Below, in pieces: positions 52,603 through 62,166 of a stretch of 64,000 nt of DNA; position 1 is the stretch's first letter; each line of letters opens with the position of its first letter. Source of the DNA: Paludibacter sp. (lineage in GTDB: Bacteria; Bacteroidota; Bacteroidia; Bacteroidales; Paludibacteraceae); the NCBI GenBank assembly GCA_028690665.1, contig JAQVAV010000007.1, positions 1 through 64,000 on the forward strand, read 5' to 3'. A program made the position numbers and the translations under genes. Below the pieces are notes generated by a model, which was not told where the DNA came from, did no database searches, and was given only the letters and a program-made list of their open reading frames with translations.

Positions 52603-52950
52603 TTAATGTACTTTTACTTGGTTTTTAAATAATAAATTCATAAGTATGTCACTGTCAATTTCAGCATACACCACTTCAACCCATTCACCATCGATATTGA
52701 ATAAAATATTCATTCCTTCAACTTTATCTTTAATGCGATTAAATGAATTTATCGAAATGGTAATGCTTTTGCGTGGAATCTCGCGTTTATAATCGCGATA
52801 AATAGAGAAAGTAATAATGACCATTCCAAAGCCAATACCAGAGAGGAAGTAATTATCCGATATAATTCCGGCAATAAAACTGCCGAAACCTAATATTGCG
52901 GTAATACACATCATAATGATGGAACATACCGGGAAAAAATGTTTTGTCAT
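52603..52950 (-). CDS. Early membrane protein
   Basis: A 115-residue protein with two membrane helices (about 8-28 and 32-48) and a cytosolic domain (NSFNRIKDKVEGMNILFNID). Small membrane proteins in phage early regions often act in superinfection exclusion, but no direct evidence exists here. It overlaps the regulator gene upstream by 4 bp. Confidence 0.5.
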   Translation of the reverse strand: MTKHFFPVCSIIMMCITAILGFGSFIAGIISDNYFLSGIGFGMVIITFSIYRDYKREIPRKSITISINSFNRIKDKVEGMNILFNIDGEWVEVVYAEIDSDILMNLLFKNQVKVH

Positions 52951-53168
52951 AGGTTTACTGATTTATTGGTTTGTTGTATTAATTCATAGTATTTCGATGC
53001 GGCCTGCTCAACAACAGGCTTAATACGTCTGTTACCATTCAACATCTGTCTTACAGTTGTCTCAGAGTATGTTTTTCCACCGGTTTCTTCAGCTATTTTA
53101 TTGGCGATTCGCATAATCCGACTGGTGTCTCCATGCTGTTTTATTTTCTGAATTTCTTGCAGGTTCAT
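52947..53168 (-). CDS. Early HTH regulator (Ner-like position)
   Basis: A 73-residue protein and the first gene of the early operon, like ner of Mu. The segment GGKTYSETTVRQMLNGNRRI looks like a Cro-type helix-turn-helix. It probably represses the early or repressor promoter after induction. It is divergent from the repressor gene, with the face-to-face promoters between them. Confidence 0.65.
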   Translation of the reverse strand: MNLQEIQKIKQHGDTSRIMRIANKIAEETGGKTYSETTVRQMLNGNRRIKPVVEQAASKYYELIQQTNKSVNL

Positions 53169-53185
53169 AATTTTATGTACTTTTG
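53157..53185 (+). promoter_or_regulatory. Promoter of the repressor gene
   Basis: TTG (53157-53159), 18 bp, then the exact -7 box TACTTTTG (53178-53185). The predicted start near 53192 gives a leader of about 70 nt carrying both operator repeats before ATG 53261. Confidence 0.6.
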
Positions 53186-53200
53186 TGTTATTATTCGGTG

Positions 53201-53230
53201 CAAATATATAGACTATTTTCTATATTTCAA
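53201..53230 (-). promoter_or_regulatory. Early lytic promoter
   Basis: On the minus strand, TTG (53230-53228), 19 bp, then the exact -7 box TATATTTG (53208-53201). Its spacer contains operator repeat 1. Transcription runs into the Ner-like gene, transposase and the early operon. Confidence 0.65.
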
Positions 53231-53257
53231 ACATTTTTCGGACTATTTTCTATATTT
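53211..53257. promoter_or_regulatory. Repressor operator direct repeats
   Basis: GACTATTTTCTATATTT occurs at 53211-53227 and again at 53241-53257, 30 bp apart (about three helical turns). Copy 1 also lies in an ATATAG/CTATAT inverted repeat within the early promoter spacer. Copy 2 ends 3 bp before the repressor ATG. Likely binding sites of the phage repressor and/or Ner-like protein. Confidence 0.6.
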
Positions 53258-53260
53258 TCG

Positions 53261-53665
53261 ATGAAAATAATTGAGAGATTATATCAATACTTTGATTTAA
53301 AAGGGATAAAACCAACATCTTTTGAAAAAAATATTGGCGTTTCAAATGGGTATTTTAAAAAAATGCTAAACCGAAAAGCTGATATTGGTGAAAGTGTGCT
53401 TATAAATATTATAGAAAATAGTCCAGATTTATCGCCAATATGGCTAATATTTGGAAAAGGAGAGATGATTATATCAAATAATAGTGAATATATTATACCT
53501 AAAAGTACTGAGAACAATTTTCTTCTTGATAAAATTTGTGAATTATCAGCTAAAAACGCTGCGCTTGAGATAGAAATAAAGAAATTAAAAAAAGATAAAT
53601 CAAAACCATACGAATCGGTTCAGCATACAATTGATATTACAGCTGAACCTAAATTAGATGAATAA
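53261..53665 (+). CDS. Phage repressor (Cro/CI-type HTH)
   Basis: A 134-residue protein. The N-terminal helix-turn-helix (about 1-65, GIKPTSFEKNIGVSNGYFKK, then DLSPIWLIFGKGEM) is the bacteriophage CI-repressor type. A coiled-coil C-terminus (LSAKNAALEIEIKKLKKDKS) could mediate oligomerisation. I chose ATG 53261, as a longer frame from 53183 would translate through the operators. It is the only plus-strand gene of the early region, as expected for the lysogeny keeper. Confidence 0.82.
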   Translation: MKIIERLYQYFDLKGIKPTSFEKNIGVSNGYFKKMLNRKADIGESVLINIIENSPDLSPIWLIFGKGEMIISNNSEYIIPKSTENNFLLDKICELSAKNAALEIEIKKLKKDKSKPYESVQHTIDITAEPKLDE

Positions 53666-53790
53666 TATTATGCAAACAGATAAACCGCTATTGATAAAAA
53701 TTCAGGAAATAAAATATCAATAATTAAATGAATTAAAAGAATAATTTATACATTTGTATCGGTGTATTTCTCGGAATTTAGTTATCCGGT

Positions 53791-53830
53791 AAGAGGCGAA
53801 TAGTTAAACTTTCGCCTTTTATGTTTTTTT
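53791..53830 (+). terminator. Terminator of the repressor gene
   Basis: Arms AAGAGGCGAA (53791-53800) and TTCGCCTTTT (53811-53820), 10 bp with one G-T pair and a 10-nt loop, followed by a T-run at 53824-53830. Confidence 0.65.
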
Positions 53831-53836
53831 AATATA

Positions 53837-53908
53837 GTTACCGCGGTAACATTTCCGGTAACAAAAAACGTTACCGGAGCGGTAACGTTTTAGTCCTATT
53901 CGGTAACG
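53837..53908. repeat. Cluster of GTTACCG half-sites near the phage left end
   Basis: Six copies of GTTACCG/CGGTAAC in 72 bp: a perfect 14-bp palindrome GTTACCGCGGTAAC (53837-53850), a half-site at 53856-53862, an inverted pair CGTTACCG-gag-CGGTAACG (53869-53887) and a half-site at 53901-53907. A seventh copy lies at 54118-54124, 40 bp from the phage end. It could serve as an enhancer-like site, transposase site or operator array. Confidence 0.6.
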
Positions 53909-53916
53909 TTTTTCAT

Positions 53917-53943
53917 AAAAAAAGGCCCGCACAAGCAAGCCTT
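53917..53943 (-). terminator. Terminator facing transcription from the host gene
   Basis: Minus-strand hairpin AAGGC/GCCTT (53943-53939 with 53926-53922), 5 bp, followed by T7. It lies where transcription entering from the interrupted PiT gene would stop before the phage regulatory region. Confidence 0.5.
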
Positions 53944-53953
53944 CGTATTGTTT

Positions 53954-54025
53954 TTATAAATCTTCGTAGCCATTGTATCTCATTACATATAGGCACTTCG
54001 CATCTTTTACATATTTTTCGTTCAT
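53954..54025 (-). CDS. Possible 23-residue left-end peptide
   Basis: ATG at 54025 opens MNEKYVKDAKCLYVMRYNGY plus EDL and stop at 53954, 11 bp before the terminator. It lies in the otherwise gene-free 53666-54163. It may be a leader peptide or chance frame. Confidence 0.25.
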   Translation of the reverse strand: MNEKYVKDAKCLYVMRYNGYEDL

Positions 54026-54142
54026 TCGTTTTTATTATTACGTCATTATACTTCATAAATTTTGTTTCCAATTATAGTTATTAAACTCTTATTTATTTGT
54101 TTTTCTGCATTTTATATGTTACCGCATGTGTTTTTTGTTTGC

Positions 54143-54163
54143 CTTTTCGTTTTATGCCCCTCA
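54143..54163 (-). repeat. Phage left terminus (inverted repeat partner)
   Basis: Read inward on the minus strand it begins TGAGGGGCATAAAACGAAAA. Against the right end (TGATTTCCAAAATTCCAAAA) it matches at TGA, CA.AA and C.AAAA(G). TG at each 5' end fits Mu-type MuA cleavage. No other phage gene lies between here and 54025. Confidence 0.7.
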
Positions 54164-54167
54164 CCAG
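54164..54167. repeat. Target-site duplication, copy 2 (CCAG)
   Basis: Identical to 19033-19036; see that entry. Together they mark the exact insertion point in the PiT gene. Confidence 0.8.
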
Positions 54168-55838
54168 AATTCCCTGATAGATTTCAATAATTTTCTGAAC
54201 CGAATCTTCAATTTGTTGAGTACACTTTATAACTATATCGTGTTCACTGTTCAGTTGGGCATCCTCAGAGGCATCTACCGCTTTTTCCCGTTTTTTGTGA
54301 ATAATCATAAATTGAACAAACAAAACAACAACTAAAAGAAGCAATCCGACGATAGCATAAATACCTCCATACATTAATGCAAAGGCTACAATGGCTGCAA
54401 TAGTAAATGCAATAAGTGCTGTCATAAACCAACCGGTAATTACAGTCAGTACTCCGGTAATGCGGTATACGGCGCTCTCGCGTCCCCATGCACGGTCGGC
54501 CAGTGACGATCCCATGGCCACCATAAATGTTACGTATGTAGTTGAAAGTGGAAGTTTGAGTGATGTTCCTACAGAGATTAGTATAGCAGAAACAGTAAGA
54601 TTTACAGAAGCGCGGATAAGGTCGAATGATGCATCCGGTATGTCGGCTTCAATAGCAGGTGTAAAACGGTTTTCGATAAAATTACTTACTGAGTTTGGTG
54701 TGATTTTTTTTACTATTTTGCCGATATTTAAGGCATTACGAACCAATGATCTGGAAGCGGGAGTTGATGAAAATCGTTCAATACCTTCTCCTTGTCTGGC
54801 AAGATTTACCTCTGTTTGTGTTACTGTGCGTGCTTTACGGTTAAACCACAGGGCCAGAACCATAATTACTCCGGCTCCTGCTAAAAAGCGCCAGTCAACA
54901 TTAACCGGTTGGGCCAGTTTGTCCATGGTGAGATTTTCAATCGTTCCGCCTGATGCAATAGTATCAGAGGCTATCTGGAAGGAACTGAATCCTGCCATAA
55001 AGACCCCGATAAAGTTTACAAGGTCATTACCGGCAAAAGCTAAAGCCAATGCAGCTGTACCGGCAAGTATAATTATTTTCAGAATATTGACTTTAAATAC
55101 AAATTGTAACAAAGCCATAAATGCAGTCCAGAAAATCCAGGCATATAACATTGCAACCCAAAGATTTTCCTGAATGAAATGTATGGTTTCTTTTGAAATA
55201 AGCGTTGAATTTTTTAAGCCTTTAAAAAGAGCAAAATAAGAAATAGCTGTCAATGCAATGCCGCCCCATATAGCTCCGACATATTTAAAGGATCTTTTAT
55301 AATTAAAAGAAAACAGGATGCGGGAAAAGTACATAATAATGGAACCTACTCCGAATGCAATGACAACAGAAATAAGAATTCCGGAAATAATAGTTAGCGC
55401 TTTTCCTGAATTAATGTAGTCCATTAAAAAACCAGTGTCAGTTTTCCATATATTGACCATGGCAACGGCAACGGCAGCACCCAACAATTCGAAAACCATG
55501 GATACTGTGGTAGATGTGGGAAGACCTAATGTGTTGAAAACGTCTAAAAGGATAACATCGGTAATCATTACTGCCAGAAATAACATCATGATGTCAGGAA
55601 ATGTGAATTTTCCCGGATAGAAAACTCCGCTACGGGCGATTTCCATCATGCCACTTGAAAAGAGAGAACCTAATAGCACCCCGACCGAGGCGACTGTAAG
55701 AATAACCCAAAGCGGAGCCACTTTAGAACCAATACTCGAATTCAAAAAGTTTACCGCATCATTAGCAACTCCAACTACTAAGTCGAGTGCTGCAAGGCTC
55801 AGCAAAATCAGCACAATTACGATGTAAAAAGTGTCCAT
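54164..55838 (-). pseudogene. 5' part of PiT phosphate transporter gene, split by the prophage
   Basis: Encodes residues 1-558 of a PiT-family sodium/proton-phosphate symporter: many membrane helices, the duplicated signature GVANDAVNFLNSSIGS and FAGNDLVNFIGVFMAG, and LPTSTTVSMVFEL/LPLSTTYVTFMVA. The frame runs 23 codons into the phage (ending MQKNK at 54093), replacing the PhoU-like C-terminal domain. The membrane part is intact, so partial function is conceivable. I chose ATG 55838, since the upstream ATG at 55862 coincides with a -7 box and adds residues unlike the family. Confidence 0.92.
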
Positions 55839-55859
55839 GTATTTTATTTTAGTTTGGCG

Positions 55860-55867
55860 CAAAATTA
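55860..55867 (-). promoter_or_regulatory. Candidate -7 box of the PiT gene
   Basis: The minus strand reads TAATTTTG, an exact TAnnTTTG match 21 bp upstream of ATG 55838. No TTG at the expected -33 spacing. Confidence 0.35.
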
Positions 55868-55999
55868 TTTAATAATATTTCAGTAATGATTAAATATGTA
55901 TTTCATTTATATTACAATTTAGTTACAATAGTTAATAAAGCTTCGGGCTAAAGTATAGCAAGATTTAAAATTGTATTTTCCGGGTGCAGTATGATAAAA

Positions 56000-56033
56000 A
56001 AATCCCGTTGCTGAGAAATCAGCAACGGGATTT
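56000..56033 (-). terminator. Terminator of groESL
   Basis: Perfect 15-bp arms (56000-56014 / 56019-56033) with a GAAA tetraloop, followed on the minus strand by TTTTTTATC. Two further hairpins lie between it and groEL. Confidence 0.85.
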
Positions 56034-56046
56034 GACTGTATGTGGA

Positions 56047-56118
56047 TTTCACCTTCGGGTGAAAATTATTGTTATCTGGTATTATATTCGGAGTGCGGCT
56101 TTAAGCCGCATTCCGAAT
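56047..56118 (-). other. Two hairpins in the groEL 3' untranslated region
   Basis: A 16-bp stem with one G-T pair (56086-56101 / 56103-56118) starts 10 bp after the groEL stop. A 7-bp UUCG-capped hairpin (56047-56064) follows. With the terminator they form three stem-loops in about 120 nt, which may protect the abundant chaperonin mRNA from 3' decay. Confidence 0.55.
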
Positions 56119-56128
56119 TGAAGACATT

Positions 56129-57766
<1,638 letters not shown>

Positions 57767-57816
57767 TTAATTTACGATTTATTATTTACAATTTACCATT
57801 TAAAATGTGACTCTGA

Positions 57817-58086
57817 TTAAATAATTGCCAAAATATCAGACTGACGCATGATCAGGTATTTTTCTCCTTCCCATTCTAATTCGGTTCCGGCATATTTGCC
57901 ATATAATACAGAATCACCAACGGCAACAACCATTTCTTCATCTTTGGTTCCTTTACCAACTGCCAAAACTTCACCTTTTAGTGGTTTTTCTTTTGCTGAA
58001 TCGGGAATAATGATTCCGCTTACTGTTTTCTGCTCTGCCGGTGCCGGTTTTACCAACACGCGATCGGCTAATGGTTTAATGTTCAT
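57817..58086 (-). CDS. groES: Co-chaperonin GroES (Hsp10)
   Basis: An 89-residue lid of the GroEL cage. It shows [20 protein letters not shown], the mobile loop [13 protein letters not shown] and a C-terminal [17 protein letters not shown]. Length is normal. First gene of the groESL operon. Confidence 0.98.
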   Translation of the reverse strand: MNIKPLADRVLVKPAPAEQKTVSGIIIPDSAKEKPLKGEVLAVGKGTKDEEMVVAVGDSVLYGKYAGTELEWEGEKYLIMRQSDILAII

Positions 58087-58245
58087 AATTTTTCAGTATT
58101 TTTAGTTATTTGTTATTTTAAAAAGGAATTATATTCGATTTTAGAAAGTTCGAAATGAGTTTTAAATTCCGGAATTTTCAATTCGAACACAGTTCGCTTT
58201 TTAGCAGAATCTGTGCCAATTGAGGATAGAGGGAAAAACTGGCAG

Positions 58246-58309
58246 AAAAAATATCTTTACAGAACAGAAATGTCAATATTAATGGAATGACAGTTTGTCA
58301 TTTTGTCAG
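58246..58309 (-). promoter_or_regulatory. groESL promoter with TGTCA repeats
   Basis: Minus strand: TTG (58276-58274), 20 bp, then TATTTTTT (58253-58246), one mismatch to TAnnTTTG. Upstream, TGACA/TGTCA motifs occur repeatedly: TGACAGTTTGTCA inverted repeat (58288-58300), another TGTCA at 58304-58308 and one overlapping the -33. I recall similar TGTCA repeats before other Bacteroidota heat-shock genes. No CIRCE element is present. 58087-58245 holds no gene. Confidence 0.45.
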
Positions 58310-59434
58310 AGAACTAAGTATGTCTTTGAGCTGGACAGCATGATATGAGTTGGAATAAAGTGGAAGTAAACCACTTTTACGTTTTTCAATTAAATAGGTG
58401 GAAAACGGTTCATGCATAAGTGTATTACATTGAGTAATTTGGGCTTCCGGCGTATCTGCGATATTACATAAATTATCAAGTCCACTTCCGGCAAGCATAT
58501 TACTATTTACTACAATATGCCGACCGCTGAATAGAGTATTTAAAAGTTTGAGTTTTAATCCTGTACATTGTTCGGTGACAAGAATATGAACTTGTGCCTC
58601 CTGCATAAGTTTTTCCATTTCAGCTTTATTGGGATTCGCAATTAGTTTTATGTTGTTGAAATTGCTTATGACTTTAATAAGTTTTTGGGATGGTTTTAAT
58701 CCACTTATGATACATTTATATTCAAGCTTGGAGAACACATGGTTACAAAGATAAATAGCTGCATTTTCGTTTTCAGCAACCGATAAATTTCCATGGTATA
58801 AAATATAGTCGGATTGCCCGGGGATTATGCTGACTTCATCATTTGCGTGAAATGATGGCATAAATTCAATGCGTTTGTTCGGGTATCTTTCCTCAAGTTG
58901 TTTTTGATCGTTTGTAGACACTACCAAACTAAGAGCGGCAGCTTGTATGTTTTTTTCAAAATATTTGAGTTTGATGGATTCTATGATATAAAAAAGCTTC
59001 TTTTTCAGGTTATTGGTACCTTTGAATAATTCGTAATAGTAATCGTGCTCAATATTGCTTTCTCTATATATTTTGATTCTGTTTTTCAGACTTTTATGAT
59101 TGATAAGATAACAAGACATTAATCCTTCGAAAAGAATTGGATGTTCATCTTCCTGTAATCGTTTTAAAAGCAGTTTGCTTTTTCTACTGAAAACAGTGTA
59201 AGGTAAATAGCTGAAATGGGCTGCGAGAGAGGTGTTACGATTGTAATAATAAACCTTATCGCAAAGCTTTTCAATTTCTTCACTTTCTTGTCGATCGTTG
59301 TATTTAAAACAATGCAGAATAATTTTTATACCATTTTTATGTAGGCTTTTTATTTTATAAAAAACATCAATGATTCCTCCATAATTGGGAGGATAAGGTA
59401 TGTCAAAAGAGATTATGTGTAAAAAATTATTCAT
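58298..59434 (-). CDS. Glycosyltransferase (GT4-like), polysaccharide cluster
   Basis: A 378-residue glycosyltransferase of GT-B appearance. The N-terminal acceptor domain begins HIISFDIPYPPNYGGIIDVF. The C-terminal nucleotide-sugar domain has ILYHGNLSVAENENAAIYL and the late Glu-containing segment CTGLKLKLLNTLFSGRHIVV, which departs from the usual E-x7-E. It is last in a four-gene cluster with 6 bp to the next glycosyltransferase. Confidence 0.75.
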   Translation of the reverse strand: MNNFLHIISFDIPYPPNYGGIIDVFYKIKSLHKNGIKIILHCFKYNDRQESEEIEKLCDKVYYYNRNTSLAAHFSYLPYTVFSRKSKLLLKRLQEDEHPILFEGLMSCYLINHKSLKNRIKIYRESNIEHDYYYELFKGTNNLKKKLFYIIESIKLKYFEKNIQAAALSLVVSTNDQKQLEERYPNKRIEFMPSFHANDEVSIIPGQSDYILYHGNLSVAENENAAIYLCNHVFSKLEYKCIISGLKPSQKLIKVISNFNNIKLIANPNKAEMEKLMQEAQVHILVTEQCTGLKLKLLNTLFSGRHIVVNSNMLAGSGLDNLCNIADTPEAQITQCNTLMHEPFSTYLIEKRKSGLLPLYSNSYHAVQLKDILSSLTK

Positions 59435-59440
59435 GTATGA

Positions 59441-60526
59441 CTATTGATTGGACAAGATTTTAATTAGTGTTTGTTCTTCATTTTCCCAGCATAAATTATA
59501 TGCAATTTTATAAAAATAATTTTTATCCACCTTAGTATTAAGCATTTCGTTGACTACAGAAGCTATATATTCAGGCTCATAGTGATCGATAAGAATTCCG
59601 GTTTTATAAGTTTCAACAATACCTTGAATTTCTGGAAATTTTGTTGCTAAAACAGGCACTCCGGCATGCAGATAATCGAAAATGCGGTTAGGCAATGAAT
59701 AATAATAGTTCAACCCCTGATTTTCCAAAAGACATAGACCTATATCAGCACAGGCTGTATATTCAAATAAATTTTCGGCATTAATTCTACCTTTAAAGAT
59801 AACTTTATCTGAAAGTTGTTTTTGTTCAACCATGGTAACCAGCTGTTCTTTTATGTCACCATCTCCAATGATTATAAGAATAGCATTATCAATCAGAGGC
59901 ATAGCATTTATTACCCATTCAATGCCTCTTCCAATATTTACAGCACCCTGGTAAAGTATAATTTTTTTCCCGGAATAAGATAACTTACCGGTTGGTTTCA
60001 GATTTCGGAATAAAGGAATATTTCTAATGACTTTAATATCAGTACCATATTTATTGTTGTAATATTGAGCAATGGAGCCACATACGGTATAGCCATCTTT
60101 GATTTTGGGAATGAAGAAATCTTCTATTTTTAGCCATATATTTTTAATAAAAGGTCTTGTGTGTAATTCCGGAACTTCGGAAAAGAGCTCGTGAGCATCA
60201 AATACTAACCGTGTGCGTTTAATTTTTGCAGCACAAAATGCTGCTGGTAAAGTATCAACATCGTTCGAAAGAACCAGATTTGACTTCTTGAAAAGCAGAT
60301 AAAAGAATAATCTTATATTATATTCGGCATAAAATAAAGGACCTCTTCTAAACCAGTGTTTCTTTCTTTTTGTAAGATATGGTCTGTTTAATTCTTTACT
60401 TTCAGGTAATAAACGACCATATTCCAGTACAACATATCCGCATTTTTGTAATGTCAGACAAACTTTATGTACCCTGTTGTCTGTACATAAGTCGTTAGTA
60501 ACACAAACAATGGCTCTTTTTTGCAT
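59441..60526 (-). CDS. Glycosyltransferase, GT4 family
   Basis: A 361-residue GT-B enzyme. The N-terminal domain has DNRVHKVCLTLQKCGY and LVFDAHELFSEVPEL. The donor-binding domain has KIILYQGAVNIGRGIEWVI, IIGDGDIKEQL and YYYSLPNRIFDYLHAGVPVL, the last being the usual GT4 donor-site region. It transfers a sugar from an activated donor in surface polysaccharide synthesis. Confidence 0.88.
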   Translation of the reverse strand: MQKRAIVCVTNDLCTDNRVHKVCLTLQKCGYVVLEYGRLLPESKELNRPYLTKRKKHWFRRGPLFYAEYNIRLFFYLLFKKSNLVLSNDVDTLPAAFCAAKIKRTRLVFDAHELFSEVPELHTRPFIKNIWLKIEDFFIPKIKDGYTVCGSIAQYYNNKYGTDIKVIRNIPLFRNLKPTGKLSYSGKKIILYQGAVNIGRGIEWVINAMPLIDNAILIIIGDGDIKEQLVTMVEQKQLSDKVIFKGRINAENLFEYTACADIGLCLLENQGLNYYYSLPNRIFDYLHAGVPVLATKFPEIQGIVETYKTGILIDHYEPEYIASVVNEMLNTKVDKNYFYKIAYNLCWENEEQTLIKILSNQ

Positions 60527-60531
60527 CAGAA

Positions 60532-61845
60532 TTATTTTGTTTGCAGGTATTTGATTAAATCTTTATAGAGTTTTCGGTGGTATGAATCAGGAGACTTTTC
60601 GACGGAATTATTGTGCCATAAAATATTGACTTCTCCATTATATTTTTCGATACAATCAATTAACTGAATACAGTATTCGTAAGCATCATGTGCATTCATA
60701 TACATGTACCGTTTGTCATTAAGAGTAATGTCCATGATTGCCAAAGGATGCAAAGTCAAGGGGAAAAGTTGTTTTGTACCGAGATTGATCCATTTAACGG
60801 GACGACACGTCCCGAGGCGAAAACCAGCCATATCGGCATATCCTATTGTAAAATCGTCGGTTATTCCACATTCAATCAATTCAAGCATATCAATAGGTTC
60901 TCTTGAACATAAAAAATGATTTCGGTTGTAATAACATTTTACATTGGCTGCTTTTTCAAGCCGTTGTTTTTCTTCTGCAATTATTTGAGGATGTATTCCG
61001 GCTTCATAACTTGTATGTAATCCGATAGTTACATTCTTGCGTTTACAATATCTGATAAGTGTTTTGTGGTCCGGATGTATCAGGTTCGGGACGGGTTTAT
61101 CTTCACGTCTTTTACTGTTACTGCTTCTGAAAAAAGCTATTGTTTCACAACGTTTACTCCCCAGATTTTTTACAACTTCATTGTCCACTTTGAAAAGGAA
61201 TGGAAATGTGTACCATGGATCGTTCCGTATGCTTCCGAAAAAACTATTAATGGCTCTTTGTCCCTCTTTGCGTCGCTTGATGCCTCGTAACAGTCCCCCG
61301 ATTAGACTTCTTACTTTTCTGTAATGGGCCATCTGATCAATATCATGTGTCAGATAAATTTTGTTGATCTTTTGGGGTGGTTCAGGAACAGTTACTCCGG
61401 TTTGCCTGAGTAAGTTCCGAAGCAATTTTCCATATTCGTCCACGAGCGGACGATCGATGAAACCTGCTCTGTATGGAAGAGATTCTTTGCCCGGGAAGCG
61501 TCCGTGAGAATCGCGTATGTCTTTTCTGACCCACTCTTCGTAGCGCGAAATGAGACAATAACTGCTGGCAATTAAATCTGCATGTAGGATAATGGTATTT
61601 TCCAAATTTTCGGTGACAGGTTCTCCGAAAAGCAAGGGCGTTTCTTCCCATATTTTAAGGGGCAATTCGGGCAAACTTTTATTTGTTCCGTAGTATTCTG
61701 CATCGAAAAAACCGGAAGGCTTGATTACTACTTTATATTGGGAGAACTCTTTAGCATTATTGGTGTAGCCAATTAGATCCGAATTATTGGTATCAGGGTT
61801 TTCGTTGAGAAGAAATTTAATAATATATTGTATAGTGTCTTTCAC
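60532..61845 (-). CDS. Polysaccharide deacetylase-like protein
   Basis: A 437-residue protein. An N-terminal accessory region (about 1-150) is followed by a carbohydrate-esterase-4-like domain: metal-site LTHDID (near 165-170), IGLHTSYEAG with a histidine, ADMAGFRLGTCRPVKW and a final NILWHNN. It may deacetylate a surface glycan made by the downstream glycosyltransferases (5-bp gap). Catalytic competence is not proven. Confidence 0.75.
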   Translation of the reverse strand: MKDTIQYIIKFLLNENPDTNNSDLIGYTNNAKEFSQYKVVIKPSGFFDAEYYGTNKSLPELPLKIWEETPLLFGEPVTENLENTIILHADLIASSYCLISRYEEWVRKDIRDSHGRFPGKESLPYRAGFIDRPLVDEYGKLLRNLLRQTGVTVPEPPQKINKIYLTHDIDQMAHYRKVRSLIGGLLRGIKRRKEGQRAINSFFGSIRNDPWYTFPFLFKVDNEVVKNLGSKRCETIAFFRSSNSKRREDKPVPNLIHPDHKTLIRYCKRKNVTIGLHTSYEAGIHPQIIAEEKQRLEKAANVKCYYNRNHFLCSREPIDMLELIECGITDDFTIGYADMAGFRLGTCRPVKWINLGTKQLFPLTLHPLAIMDITLNDKRYMYMNAHDAYEYCIQLIDCIEKYNGEVNILWHNNSVEKSPDSYHRKLYKDLIKYLQTK

Positions 61846-61864
61846 GTTATTGTCAAGCTGGAAA

Positions 61865-62074
61865 TTACTTTTTCATTTTCATTTTTTTATTGTGGTTAAG
61901 AGTAACCACAACTGCAACTGCAAGACCAAGCAATAAGTCTGTATCGGTGAAAATTTCCAAATATTGTGTAGCTGGCGTGATTTTTCCGCTTGCGAATTTT
62001 AGAATTAGGGTAATAACTGAAAAAATGGCAAAAACGCCAATGCCGTATAATATATTTTTTATAATCGGATGCAT
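61865..62074 (-). CDS. Small two-helix membrane protein
   Basis: A 69-residue protein with two membrane helices (about 7-27 and 45-60) and a lysine-rich tail (NHNKKMKMKK). First gene of the polysaccharide cluster and directly behind its promoter. No function known. Confidence 0.65.
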   Translation of the reverse strand: MHPIIKNILYGIGVFAIFSVITLILKFASGKITPATQYLEIFTDTDLLLGLAVAVVVTLNHNKKMKMKK

Positions 62075-62104
62075 TTAATTTTGTGTGTTTCTGTTATAAG
62101 AGTT

Positions 62105-62133
62105 CAAAGATACAAAAATGTAATGCAATTCAA
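62105..62133 (-). promoter_or_regulatory. Promoter of the polysaccharide cluster
   Basis: Minus strand: TTG (62133-62131), 18 bp, then an exact -7 box TATCTTTG (62112-62105). Predicted start near 62098, 24 nt before the first gene. Confidence 0.6.
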
Positions 62134-62166
62134 CAAATAGTAGTTTGGATTTATAAAGAGTCTGAT

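Larger units (their letters stand above)
19037..54163 (-). mobile_element. Complete Mu-like transposable prophage with a DGR
   Basis: 35,127 bp from 5'-TGA to TCA-3'. The inward-read ends match at about 13 of the first 21 bases, including TGA, CA.AA and C.AAAAG. It encodes a MuA-type DDE transposase, MuB-type ATPase, repressor, terminase, portal, head, contractile tail, lysis genes and DNA methylase. All modules are present and apparently intact, so it may be inducible. The phage left end is at 54163. It resembles transposable phages of Bacteroidales such as Hankyphage, which also carries a DGR; that comparison is from memory. Confidence 0.95.

Noticed and set aside
54093-54163. The 23-codon tail of the PiT fragment as native sequence
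   Set aside because: It begins inside the phage terminus, is unlike the family and disappears in the reconstructed gene.
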